Shown one piece after another: positions 51,177-61,100 of a DNA stretch of 64,000 nt (its first letter is position 1; each line of letters opens with the position of its first letter). The stretch lies in contig NZ_CP139965.1 of NCBI RefSeq assembly GCF_034424375.1, positions 3,348,001 through 3,412,000 on the forward strand. Direction: 5' to 3'. The position numbers were made by a program, and so were the translations under genes. Under the pieces are notes generated by a model, which made no database searches, was not told where the DNA came from, and saw only the letters and a program-made list of their open reading frames with translations. The stretch is from Paraburkholderia kururiensis. Lineage in GTDB: Bacteria; Pseudomonadota; Gammaproteobacteria; Burkholderiales; Burkholderiaceae.

Positions 51177-52130
51177 GTGCCGAACAGACTGACCCACGTC
51201 GCACACACCGACAGACGACAACTGACTGCCGCCGAATTCCACCAGCTCGGGAACGTGCCGCCTGAGGCCGAATGGTTCGCCAACCTTGACAACCCACGCA
51301 CACGCCGCGCGTACCAAATCGATCTGCGCGACTTCATGGCCTTCACCGGCATCGCGCAGGCAGACGAGTTTCGTACCGTCACGCGCGCGCATGTGCTCGC
51401 ATGGCGCAAGCGTCTCGAAGCTCGTCAGCTGTCCGGCGCGACGATCCGGCGCAAACTCGCCGCGTTGTCCTCATTGTTCGATTACCTGTGTGAACGCAAC
51501 GCGGTCCTGCTGAATCCCGTCGCCGGCGTGAAGAGGCCCCGAGGTAATAGCAACGAAGGCAAGACGCCTGCGCTTGGCGACCACCAGGCCCGCGCGCTGC
51601 TCGGCGCGCCAGATCCAGATACGTTGAAAGGCAAGCGCGACCGTGCGATGCTCGCCGTGCTGCTCTATCACGGCCTGCGTCGCGAGGAACTGTGTTTGCT
51701 GAAGGTGCGCGACATCCACGATCGGCGCGGCGTGCCGCATCTGCGCATTCACGGCAAGGGAAACAAGCTGCGGCATGTGCCGTTGCACCCGGCCAGCGCA
51801 GAGCGGCTGCACACATACCTCGAATCGGCAGGGCATGGCGCATCGCCCGAATCGCCACTGTTCCAGCCGATACGACCAACCGGTTCCGCAATGACGGGCG
51901 ACGGCGTGTACAAATGCGTCCGGAGATACGCGACGCTGGCAGGCATCGCCATAGACAGCCTCGGCGTCCACGGGCTGCGTGCGACGGCCGCAACGAACGC
52001 GCTCGAACATGAGGCCGACATCGCGAAGGTTCAGGAATGGCTCGGGCACGCGAACATCGCCACGACCCGGCTCTATGACCGGCGCCAGAGTCGCCCCGAA
52101 GATTCGCCAACGTTCAAGGTGACGTACTGA
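51177..52130 (+). CDS. XerC/D-like tyrosine recombinase
   Basis: A 317-residue recombinase starting at GTG with GGAG upstream (an ATG at 51078 is in frame). The N-terminal core-binding domain has NPRTRRAYQIDLRDFMAF and SGATIRRKLAALSSLFDYL. The catalytic Arg is in LLYHGLRREELCLLK, HxxR in LGVHGLRATAATNAL, and His/Tyr in EWLGHANIATTRLYDRR. It has no DUF4102 arm domain, unlike the integrase at 43300. Downstream 52131-52412 has no gene. Confidence 0.88.
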   Translation: MPNRLTHVAHTDRRQLTAAEFHQLGNVPPEAEWFANLDNPRTRRAYQIDLRDFMAFTGIAQADEFRTVTRAHVLAWRKRLEARQLSGATIRRKLAALSSLFDYLCERNAVLLNPVAGVKRPRGNSNEGKTPALGDHQARALLGAPDPDTLKGKRDRAMLAVLLYHGLRREELCLLKVRDIHDRRGVPHLRIHGKGNKLRHVPLHPASAERLHTYLESAGHGASPESPLFQPIRPTGSAMTGDGVYKCVRRYATLAGIAIDSLGVHGLRATAATNALEHEADIAKVQEWLGHANIATTRLYDRRQSRPEDSPTFKVTY

Positions 52131-52373
52131 TCTCGCCGCCGGACAACCCGCAGCAAACCTCTGACCTGCGTATCTCTACGCCCAGTTACCAGGCTGCCCA
52201 AGGCCTTTCAAATGTCTCGTCGCGAGCCCGGTCTCGTGTGGTTTCCGACGCCTGGTCTCGATCGCTTCCCGAAGCAACCCGTCTGTCCTGATTTGGATAA
52301 ACGACGGCAACGAAGGATCGTCACAAGTATCGAGCTGACCTATCGTCCTGTCCGATATGTTTTCCTGGGGGCA

Positions 52374-52393
52374 GGCACTCCCGCAGGAGTGCC
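52374..52393 (-). terminator. hairpin at end of TPS operon
   Basis: GGCACTCC (52374-52381) and GGAGTGCC (52386-52393) form an 8-bp stem with a 4-nt loop, 19 bp past the stop codon of the isomerase gene. There is no clear T-run. Confidence 0.45.
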
Positions 52394-52412
52394 ACTGCAC
52401 ACAGCACATTGC

Positions 52413-53282
52413 CTACTGCTGGACCGTCGCGCCCTTCAGCAGCCCTGCCGTGAAGTCGGCCGCGGCCTTCTCCAGCGCGAGCGCCTGCAACTGCTGCCGG
52501 ATCGTCTCCTTCACGGCGTCGAACGCCGGCACCTGCGTTGGCCGCTTCGCATCGAGTTTTACGATCAGCCTCGTGCTACCGACCGGAATCGACTCGGGCG
52601 TCACGCCGCCCGCCGGCAACTGCGTGATGGCTTGCGCAACGGGTAGCGGCAAGCCCTGCGTCCTGCCCTCCGTAACGGGCGTCTTGAAGCTCACCCACGG
52701 CAGCTCGCCGCCATTCGCCTTGCTCGGCGCCACGCTGTACTGCTGGGCGAGTACGTCAAAGCGCTTGCCCGCCTTCAGCTCGCTGAGCACGGTCGCCGCA
52801 GTCATCGCGTCAGGCACCGCGATCACGCGCGGCTTGTACTCGTTCTTGCCCAGCGACGCCACGATCTGGTCGTAACGCGCCTTCACCTGCTCATCGGTCA
52901 CCGGCGCGGCATGGATGCTGTCCTTCAGGTACAGCTGTGTTTCGGCATTGGTCTTTGCCGCTTCGATCGCCTGCTGGACTTCCGGCTTCGAACCGTAGCC
53001 CGCCTTCTCCGCGTTCTGACGGAACAGCTCGCGCGCGATCAGTTGCTGTTTGAGCGCCTGGCGCAGTTGGGGCGTGTCGGGCTGGTGCGCCACCTGGGCC
53101 GCGACGCGCACGGCTTCATCGAGCTGCGACTGCGGGATCGCCACGCCATTGACGGTGGCCACCGTGCCCACCGGCAGCACAGCGGCGGGGGCAGACGCGG
53201 TCTGCGCCATTGCGGGTACAGCGACGCCGGCCGCAAGCATGAGGACGGCAGCCGCCGTGATCCGCAGGGAGATTCTATTCAT
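52413..53282 (-). CDS. periplasmic peptidyl-prolyl cis-trans isomerase (SurA/PpiC-like)
   Basis: A 289-residue protein. A signal peptide of about 26 residues (RISLRITAAAVLMLAAGVAV, then AMAQT) leads to a SurA-N-like helical chaperone region. A parvulin domain follows (YKPRVIAVPDAMTAATVL, GKRFDVLAQQYSVAP, NGGELPWVSF) and a C-terminal helix. It starts 10 bp after the TpsB stop, so it is cotranscribed with the two-partner-secretion genes. It probably keeps TpsA or TpsB foldable in the periplasm. Confidence 0.88.
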   Translation of the reverse strand: MNRISLRITAAAVLMLAAGVAVPAMAQTASAPAAVLPVGTVATVNGVAIPQSQLDEAVRVAAQVAHQPDTPQLRQALKQQLIARELFRQNAEKAGYGSKPEVQQAIEAAKTNAETQLYLKDSIHAAPVTDEQVKARYDQIVASLGKNEYKPRVIAVPDAMTAATVLSELKAGKRFDVLAQQYSVAPSKANGGELPWVSFKTPVTEGRTQGLPLPVAQAITQLPAGGVTPESIPVGSTRLIVKLDAKRPTQVPAFDAVKETIRQQLQALALEKAAADFTAGLLKGATVQQ

Positions 53283-53292
53283 CGTTGTGCCT

Positions 53293-55146
53293 TCAGTAGG
53301 TCCAGTTGAGTGTTCCAAGAACGAGGGTCGCCTTCGGCCCGAGGACGGCCGGCTGCGTGAGTGCGCGTCCGGCAAGCAGCTCGCCCGACAGCATCTGTTT
53401 ATGCCATTGCCACTGCGCGCGCAGGCCCGCGCCTACCCCCACCAGCGACGGGAAACCCGGCACGGCAACCAGGTTCGCCTTGCCCGCATCGAGAAACACG
53501 TAGGGTTCGACGCGGCCATCGTGCCACGCGGGCGTATTCACCCACGCGAGTTCGTTGCGCGACCAGATGCCCCGGTCGCCCGCGATCTCGCCCGAGCGGA
53601 AGCCGCGGATCGTATCCATGCCGCCCAGGTACAGCTGCTCCGAGCCGAACAGCGCCACGTTCGTGTACTGGCCGCCCAGCGCGCCACGGTACGCCAGCTG
53701 CACCCGCGCGATGGACGGCAGCGGCAGCGTATACGTGGCCGTCATGTCGAACTTCGTGAACTGGCTGTGCGCATCGGTGCGCGCGATGCCGTGCGCGTCG
53801 TGGTCGGCCTCCAGCCACGGCAGGCCCTGCGATACGCCGCCATCGAGCGTGACGTTGCCCGCCGACCCGTTGAGCGCGAACCTGTGCAGCCAGTTTGCGC
53901 CCGTGCGCAGCACGGCAATCCGCTGCGGGTTCAGGTCGATGCTCCCGTTCAGCTCGCGGTCCGTGCGCCGCCACGACAGCGTCGCATCGAGGTTCACGAT
54001 GTCGGCCTGCGAGCGCAGCAGCGTGTAGTTCCAGCCGAGGATGTGGCTCAGCGTGCGGCCCCACAGCAGCGCGGTGGTACCCACTACCTGCTGGTATTCC
54101 GAGTCCGACAGCGTGTAGCTGAAGGTATGTCGCCCGAACGGGATGGCGAGCGACCCCACCAGCGCATTGCTGTCCAGGCTGTCGATGAAGTTCAGGCTCA
54201 GCGATTCCTGCAGGCCGATCAGGTTGTCCGCCTCGACACCGGCGCGGTAGCGTGTCACGCCCGTCGTGGAACTGCCGTAGTTGTCGACACCCAGGCTGTA
54301 GTAGAGCCGGTCGCCGGACCGGTTGCCGACCGCCACCACCGACTCGCCGGGGCTCTGGCCCGGCAGGATCTGCACCTCGGCCTGGTTGCGGCGCAGCCGG
54401 TTGATCTGTGAGACGCCCTGGTCGATGTCCTCCAGCCGCAGTGCGTCGCCAGGTGCCGCGGGGAAGGCGTTTTCGTAGCCGGCGTCGGTCAGCCAGCCGC
54501 CTCCGGCCGCCTTTTCGTCCTTCTTCAGGCGGTACACCGGCTCGCCGTTCACCCTGAAGCCGCCGATGCGGCCCACCTGGACCGTCACCGTGAGCGTGCC
54601 CGAGCCCAGGTTCTGCGGACCGAGCAGCGCGCGCGTGGTGACGTAGCCTTCGGCGACGAAGGCATCGGTCAGGCGTTTCAGCAGCACGTTGACGCGGTGC
54701 GAGCCCAGCGCGTGGCCGGTGAACGGCGCGACGATGGCGTCGAGCTTCGCGCGCGGCACGCCGGGCAGCGGCGTGTACGGGCGGCCATCCGGTTCCGCGA
54801 GCACGATGCGGCTGACCGGAAACGTGGGGCCGGTCTCCACGATCTGGTCGACCGGGGTATCGGGCGGGATGTCGAGCGTCGTCTCCGGCGCCTGCGGCGC
54901 CACCGAGATCGACGCGGGCGGCTGGGCGAGCTGGCGCTGGCGCGCCTGTTCGCGCTGCTCGTCGATCAGCTGCTGGCCGGGGTCCTGGATGGGCCGCGGC
55001 GCCGTGCCGGGCGGCAGCGCCGGCGGAGCCGCAGGCGGCGTCTGCGCGAACGCCGGCAGCGCCACGAACAGGATGGGCAGCGCAGCCAGCGTCACCTGCA
55101 GGATCAGGGACCGGTTCTGCCGGTCACGCGCGCGCACGGCCAGCAT
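53293..55146 (-). CDS. TpsB outer-membrane transporter (ShlB/FhaC/HecB/BcpB family)
   Basis: A 617-residue transporter. A signal peptide (LILQVTLAALPILFVALPAF) leads to a Pro/Gln-rich segment and two POTRA domains (FPVSRIVLAEPDGRPYTPL; LGSGTLTVTVQVGRIGGFRV). The 16-strand barrel follows, ending GPKATLVLGTLNWTY with the terminal aromatic, and the conserved MDTIRGFRSGEIAGDRG loop lies in it. It exports TpsA proteins across the outer membrane. The ATG overlaps the preceding stop by one base (TGATG), so translation is coupled. Confidence 0.93.
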   Translation of the reverse strand: MLAVRARDRQNRSLILQVTLAALPILFVALPAFAQTPPAAPPALPPGTAPRPIQDPGQQLIDEQREQARQRQLAQPPASISVAPQAPETTLDIPPDTPVDQIVETGPTFPVSRIVLAEPDGRPYTPLPGVPRAKLDAIVAPFTGHALGSHRVNVLLKRLTDAFVAEGYVTTRALLGPQNLGSGTLTVTVQVGRIGGFRVNGEPVYRLKKDEKAAGGGWLTDAGYENAFPAAPGDALRLEDIDQGVSQINRLRRNQAEVQILPGQSPGESVVAVGNRSGDRLYYSLGVDNYGSSTTGVTRYRAGVEADNLIGLQESLSLNFIDSLDSNALVGSLAIPFGRHTFSYTLSDSEYQQVVGTTALLWGRTLSHILGWNYTLLRSQADIVNLDATLSWRRTDRELNGSIDLNPQRIAVLRTGANWLHRFALNGSAGNVTLDGGVSQGLPWLEADHDAHGIARTDAHSQFTKFDMTATYTLPLPSIARVQLAYRGALGGQYTNVALFGSEQLYLGGMDTIRGFRSGEIAGDRGIWSRNELAWVNTPAWHDGRVEPYVFLDAGKANLVAVPGFPSLVGVGAGLRAQWQWHKQMLSGELLAGRALTQPAVLGPKATLVLGTLNWTY

Positions 55147-57227
55147 CAGTATCCGATCCACGTCGTCAGTCCCAGGTGCTGGCCGATCTGCACCGGCGTG
55201 CGCGACGGCGCGCGCACCGTCGTGATGGTGCCTGTGGCGGACACGCCCTTCAGCGCGCTGATCGAGCCACCGTCGATGATCGCGTCGCCCGTCAGGTACA
55301 CGGCGCCGTTTGCAGCGAACCCGCCCCCGACGTCGGCCGCGATGATCTGCGCCCACGTGCTGCCGAAGAACGCCTTGAAGCCGCGCTGCTGGCTGATCGC
55401 CGAGTAGCCCGTCACGCCCTGCGCGTAGGTGACGGGTGCCGTGACGTCGATGTCGCCCTGCGCGAACACGTTGCCGCCGATGTTGCGCGCGACGCTGCCC
55501 GCGGTGATCGCGATGTTGCTGCCTGACTGGATCGTGCCGCCATACGGCTGCACCGTGCTCGATGCACTCGCGTGGCAGAAGATCCAGCAGCCTCGCGAGT
55601 AGCTCGCCTGGCCCGAGAACACGGCGGCGTTGGTGAAGGCGTCGTCGGCGTGGATCGTGATGTCGCCGCCGTTCGACTGGATGATGCCGCCCGAGTTGGT
55701 GACGTTGTGCCCGGAGATCGTGACGGGCCCCGCCGTCGAGGCGATGTACGCCAGCTGCGACGGCTCGGTCACGCTGCCGTAATCGACGTCAAAGCCGCTC
55801 GTGGTGTGGGTCAGGAACAGGAAGCTGCCGCCCTGGTGCGAGTACGCGACGGGCTGTCCACCATTGGTGCCGCCCGTGTGGTCGATGATGTTGAGCACAT
55901 CGCCCTGCGCGGCGAGCGTCGCACCCTGGTTGGAGAGGATGCGGGCGTTGTCGTTGACGATGTCGCCCTGGGCGGCGAGCTGCGCATCGCCGTTCGCGGC
56001 AAAGACGATGCCGAGGTTGTCATGGGTCGAGCGGTTCGTGATGCTGCCGCCCGCGGTGAGCGTGACGTTGCCACCCGTGGCCGTACCGTCCGCCGCGACA
56101 CCACCGGCCTGGACCACGCTGCCGGTGTTCGAGATGTCGCCTGTGGCGGTGAGGCCGACTGATCCTGCGGCTGCGGCCAGGGTCGACGGTCCGGTCGCAT
56201 CGTCGGAAAGCGTGATCGTCCCCGCCTTTACCGTGACGCTGTTCGCCGCGGTCATCTGCCCGCCCTGCAGCGAAACGGTGCCGGGTGTGGTGATGGCGAC
56301 GTCGTGTTCGGCCCGGATGGAGCCGTCTACCGTGGTGATGTCGCCGGTGCCTGAGACCACCACGTCGCCCGCGCTCGCGTACAGTTTCCCGAGGTTGCGC
56401 ACGCCTGCGCCCTGGTCCGTCACGATGAGCTGCACACGGCCGCCCGTGAGGCCGCCGGCGGCCGTGATGTCGACGGCAAGCCCCGAGGCCGTGCTGCCAG
56501 GAGTGGTGGTGCCGATGAGCCAGTCGTGGCCGTTGTCCGAAGGCGAGAAGCCCGTATCCCACGCGGTCGTGCTGCTGCCGATGGTGGCGCGCACGCCGCC
56601 CGCCGAGCTGGTGAAGTCGTTCGTGACCGGACCGTTGACCGCGAGGCGCTTCGCCACGAGATCCAGGTTCACGAGCGTGCCGGACAGGCCGCCGGGACCG
56701 ATCGTGATGGTGCCGCCGCTGGTGGCGAGCACAACGTTGCGCTGGATGTTGCCGGGCGAGAGCGTGAGGTCGCTGAAGCTCACCTGCCCCGTCGACAGCA
56801 CCACGTGGCCGGCGTTCACGAAGCTGCCGCCATCGACGGTAATGCCGTTGGGGTTCGCCAGGATCACGTTCGCACGCGGGCCCAGCACGGCGATCGCCCC
56901 CTGGATGAGCGAGGGGTTCGTGCTCGTCACCTCGTTGACGATCGTGCGGGCGTTGATGCCGGTGTTGTTCAGGTCGGCGCCGGCGGACGAGACGTTGAAC
57001 GACGAATAGGTGTTGTGCGAGACGCCGCCTGTGGCGGGAGCAATGGCAACCGTCTGGTAGCCGTTGGCGGCCGTGCTCACCGAAGTTGCGGTGCCGCCGT
57101 CGGCGACGATGCCGGCGGCCTGTGCGATGCCCGTTAGGCACATTGCTCCGGCCCACAGCGAGGCCACTCCCCGGACGTGAAGGACGCCTCCCTTTGGCAC
57201 CGCTCCCGGTTGTTTATTCTTTTTCAT
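55146..57227 (-). CDS. short TpsA: filamentous-hemagglutinin N-terminal (TPS) domain protein
   Basis: A 693-residue exoprotein. A long signal region (VASLWAGAMCLTGIAQAAG) is followed by the TPS domain with NTGINARTIVNEVTS, LIQGAIAVLGPRANVILANP and the diagnostic NPNGITVDGGSF. FHA-type beta-helix repeats then run to the end (NVTLTAGGSITNRSTHDN, AQLAAQGDIVNDNAR). There is no toxin or DUF637 region. It lies between the immunity candidate and tpsB, the place of the small bcpO gene in Burkholderia bcpAIOB loci. It could be a stand-alone adhesin or a truncated paralogue of the large exoprotein. Confidence 0.87.
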   Translation of the reverse strand: MKKNKQPGAVPKGGVLHVRGVASLWAGAMCLTGIAQAAGIVADGGTATSVSTAANGYQTVAIAPATGGVSHNTYSSFNVSSAGADLNNTGINARTIVNEVTSTNPSLIQGAIAVLGPRANVILANPNGITVDGGSFVNAGHVVLSTGQVSFSDLTLSPGNIQRNVVLATSGGTITIGPGGLSGTLVNLDLVAKRLAVNGPVTNDFTSSAGGVRATIGSSTTAWDTGFSPSDNGHDWLIGTTTPGSTASGLAVDITAAGGLTGGRVQLIVTDQGAGVRNLGKLYASAGDVVVSGTGDITTVDGSIRAEHDVAITTPGTVSLQGGQMTAANSVTVKAGTITLSDDATGPSTLAAAAGSVGLTATGDISNTGSVVQAGGVAADGTATGGNVTLTAGGSITNRSTHDNLGIVFAANGDAQLAAQGDIVNDNARILSNQGATLAAQGDVLNIIDHTGGTNGGQPVAYSHQGGSFLFLTHTTSGFDVDYGSVTEPSQLAYIASTAGPVTISGHNVTNSGGIIQSNGGDITIHADDAFTNAAVFSGQASYSRGCWIFCHASASSTVQPYGGTIQSGSNIAITAGSVARNIGGNVFAQGDIDVTAPVTYAQGVTGYSAISQQRGFKAFFGSTWAQIIAADVGGGFAANGAVYLTGDAIIDGGSISALKGVSATGTITTVRAPSRTPVQIGQHLGLTTWIGY

Positions 57228-57312
57228 CTGCAATTATCTGCGTAACAAGCTGCCACGGCTTTCGCGGGTAGCGCCACAGTTCATTTCGAATATGGCGTGT
57301 GGTCACCGTCAC

Positions 57313-58125
57313 CTACCGATCCGCACTCAACTCAAAGGTCGGCACCGCGAATACGTCTCCAATCGGACCTCGTTCCAAGCGATCATAGCCTTGGCCTGAC
57401 AAGAAGAATGCATCATGTCTGAGATGTTCCTTAAAGAGCTGGCGAGAAACCTGCAATCCGACGCTGTCTTCTATGGCGTCTCCGATTCGTTCGGTTAACT
57501 GCACATACACCATTTCCGGACCCAATTTCTCTACGACATACGCCGGAGCTGTTAAAAGGCGTTCCATTCCAAAAAAACGTACATATGCAGGACCGAAGAC
57601 GGTTCCCCAGAAAACGTCTGGAAGCCAGTGTCGCAAAAGATGCGTCACGACCATAAATCGCTCGCCATAAGGGGCAGACCCACTCTCGACCGCAAACTCT
57701 CTGTAACCTGGCGTCAGCGTATCAACAAGTGCAAAGTCTGCATTCGATCGAACACTCGCATTCTTTAAGTAAGCGACAAGACATTCCTGCTTGACCTGCC
57801 CTAATTCCACTGTAAAGCTAATATTGGAATGGGTATCTAAAACTTTTGGCGACCTACTACACCACCGAACTGCGAACGAGCCTTCAGCCTTTGGCCGCTT
57901 CTTACGTTGCCAATAAATAGTTTCGCAGTGTCCGCCTTCCGGGACAAGCTTCTGGACGTCATGACTATCAAAATCACGATCAAGCGGCTCCCACCACCCC
58001 CATTTTTCAGGATTAATTTTTGGAAGCGACTCCTGGAATGTTCGAACCGCATCCACGAAATCCATTGAATTAACAAGAGACAATGGACTCAACACATTGA
58101 CACACGTCGGCATATTGAATTTCAC
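57313..58125 (-). CDS. candidate immunity protein for the CdiA/BcpA toxin
   Basis: A 270-residue cytosolic protein without signal or membrane segments. It starts 10 bp after the giant exoprotein stop, the cdiI/bcpI position. Motifs such as PEKWGWWEPLDRDFDSHD, WGTVFGPAYVRFFG and EMVYVQLTERI suggest an Imm-type alpha/beta fold close to the Imm52 group of polymorphic-toxin immunity proteins, but I cannot confirm this. Base composition is clearly AT-richer than the flanking TPS genes, as expected for an exchangeable toxin-immunity cassette. Confidence 0.7.
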   Translation of the reverse strand: MKFNMPTCVNVLSPLSLVNSMDFVDAVRTFQESLPKINPEKWGWWEPLDRDFDSHDVQKLVPEGGHCETIYWQRKKRPKAEGSFAVRWCSRSPKVLDTHSNISFTVELGQVKQECLVAYLKNASVRSNADFALVDTLTPGYREFAVESGSAPYGERFMVVTHLLRHWLPDVFWGTVFGPAYVRFFGMERLLTAPAYVVEKLGPEMVYVQLTERIGDAIEDSVGLQVSRQLFKEHLRHDAFFLSGQGYDRLERGPIGDVFAVPTFELSADR

Positions 58126-58135
58126 GTGGCACTCA

Positions 58136-61100
58136 CTATTTCGACGTCCATGGACGAAATGTTCCTGTTGCTGGATTGAAGACGCGAATTGATCCGCCAG
58201 AGTTGTTGATCAAATTTTGCAATGGCTGAGAAATTGTCTTCGTGTTCGGACTAACGATTAATTGAATCGGGTTACCTGTGGCCAGATAGCCTCTGAACTG
58301 ATTTGAATTCGACAAGTTTGCAACATCTTTCACCTCAATAATAGTTGAGCCGTCCACAGCATCTGGAACCACTGTGACAGGCGAGCCATTGGGTAACGTG
58401 ACGGTAATTCGTACGGTATTCTCGGGCAGACCGAGCGCAGACAGCGCATCGCCTTGGAATTGTATCCCGCGCTGAAACGATGCCTGTCCGGGCGCGTACG
58501 CTGCAGCCCCCGCACCAACAGGCGTGCCTTGCCCAACGGTTACGTTGTCCCCGGCTTCCGCCTCGTTGGCGACTCCTCCAGAGGAAGGCAGCACGCGGTG
58601 CGTATCGTTCTCCGCGTCGTAACCCTGCATGCCGGGATCATGCGTTGCCGCGTCTGGATTCACCCCGCCGATGTGTTTCGCAGCGTTGTTGATCGCCTCG
58701 TTCTGGGCCGCCGTCATCGCTCCCTGGACGTTCTGCCCCAGCAATCCAGCCAGTGTTCCGGAACTGAGCGTAGCCAGCGCCGCCACCGCCGCTGCCTGGC
58801 CGGGATCAAGCGGTTTTCCAGTCGGATCAATCTGACCAATTACCCACGGCGACAGCACCGCACTCGTGGCACCACCAATCGCCCCGCCCGCGCAGCCGGT
58901 GCCTTCCGCTGCGCTGGCTGCACAGCCTAATGCGGCGTGAGCGAGCCAATAGCCAGGCGTGCCGACAGCAATCGGGGAACCCTGTACGCTGGCGGCATTA
59001 CCTATGCCGTAGGCCGCTGCTGCCGCGAGGTCACTTACCGCGGAGTTGCGCAGGTTCGTAAGGAAGCTGCCGCCCTGGATGGCGGTCTGCACTCCAGCCT
59101 GGATCGTGGCTTCCGCTCCCATCGCGACAGCCACCTGACCGATGGTCGACGCCGTCGTGGCACCTGCCTGAGGTACAAGCACGCCGCCAACGTTCTTCAC
59201 TCCAGCCAGCGCCGACAGGCTGTTGTCGCTGATCTTCGCGCCAAGCCCTGACCAGCCAAAGCCATTGTCGGCGGAATACGTGATGCCGTTCGTCAGACCC
59301 GCTGTGACGGCTCCCACCGCGCCGCCTTCCAGCGCCGTCGTAAAGCTGAACTGACCGGTACTGGCCTGCGACACGGCGCTGCCCACGAATCCCGCGGCGC
59401 CAGCAGAGACCATCGAACCGCCGACGGTGCCCGCCATGACGGGACCCATCATGGCACTCGCCAATCCCGCCGTGATGAACGACGCCACGACAACCGTGAC
59501 AGCCATGCCGATCATCTCGAACGCACCCGGGCTGTCCGCGAGCGACGTGAAGCTCGTATGCAGGTCGTTGGTTGCCGTGCCCTGTACGAAGCTGCTGCCA
59601 AGCTGCGCCTTGAGCGCTGCAAGCTGCTGGGTTGTGCCCGCCGTATCGATCGAACCATCGGTGGACAGCTTCTGGAGTGCCCCCCCGATCTGTTCCAGCC
59701 TGTCGACGTTCAGGTCGTAATTGCCGGCGGACATAAAGCCGCCTTGCTGGGTGACGGTGCCCGTGGTCGTGAGAAGCCCGTAAGGGCCGACCATCGTGTA
59801 CTGCGTACCGATGTCCGTGGAGCGTTGCTGGTTTGTCAGCGTTCCGGCATTGACGGTCAGTGAATCCGTCGCCGTGATAGCGCCGGTGTTGGTGATCGTG
59901 CCGCCGTTGCTGGCTGTGAGCGTCACGTTCTGGCCGGTAATCGCGCCGTCGTGCTCTACGACGGCATAATTTTGCGGCAGGTAGACCTGCGGCATCAGCG
60001 CGTTCACGGTCGGGCAGCTGACGGTGCCCGTTGCAGTGCATCCCGGCTCAGGCACTGTCTCCTCGACGTACCAGAGCATGGGCGCGTCCAGCGACGCGAT
60101 CTGCTGCTGTGAGAGGGCCGTGCCGAGAGCAACGTTGTGCGATTCGGCGTATTGGATCGCGTTGGCGTACAGGACCGACTTTTCCTGGTCGGTGACCGAC
60201 TTCTGGTTCTGGCTGTCGTACGTGAGCCCGCTGATGAAGCTGGCCTGCCCCGTCTGGTTGAGCGCAGCCTGCTGGAGGACCTGATCCTCCGTGAACGGGT
60301 CGTAGTAGAAGATGCTCGACGACGGCTGCAGGTTAGCCGGCAGATTCGCGATCAGTTGCGCCGGCCCTACGCTGGCGATCACCTGCGACGCGGGATTGTT
60401 GAGCAAGTACGAGGGCGAAACACTAGCCTGGCCATTCACCGCCTGCACACTGCTCATCGACGGCACGCCCGCACGGGAGACAGCGGGTGAACCGGGCACA
60501 CCGACGGACTGATCACCAATCGCCGTGCCCGCGCTCAGGCCTACGGTACTGTGTATGGAGGACGGCTGGAAAACGGCACCGTTGACGCCATTAGCGCCAT
60601 TCAGCGCCGTGCTGGCAATCACCGGCACGCCAGGTGGCCCGAGCGGAATGACCTGCTGCGATACAGTCGGCTGCGGGGTATAGGCACCGGGAGAGGTCAG
60701 GCCGTTGACAAGTGATGCACCGGTAAGCGACACCTGTTGCCCCATCACGTTGCCGGAGTTCTGCAGGGCACCGCCAGCGGTCACTGTGAGCGACGGGGCC
60801 TGGATCGTGCCGGGCAGGCTCTGGTACGGCGTGGGCGGCTGGACACCATCGCCCGATCGATACGCGCTGCCGAACAGGGTTGAGCAGTTGCCGGATGTGC
60901 CGCAGCCGAAGTTGTCCGGGGGCATTGAGCCGCCGATCACCCCTCCATTGAACGCGTCGTGCCAGTACGCGTTGAGCGTCTGGTCCTGGTTCGTGATGCC
61001 GGAGGAGGCCGTGACGGTGGCCTGGCTGCCCGCCGTGATCAGGCTGCCGGTATTCGTCACAGTGCCCGCGCTGACCGACAGGTTGCGGTTTGCCGTAATC

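Noticed and set aside
36473..52412. CD-NTase or other CBASS cyclase
   Set aside because: No frame shows the GS-x(n)-DxD polymerase-beta motif, so the locus cannot be called a complete CBASS system.
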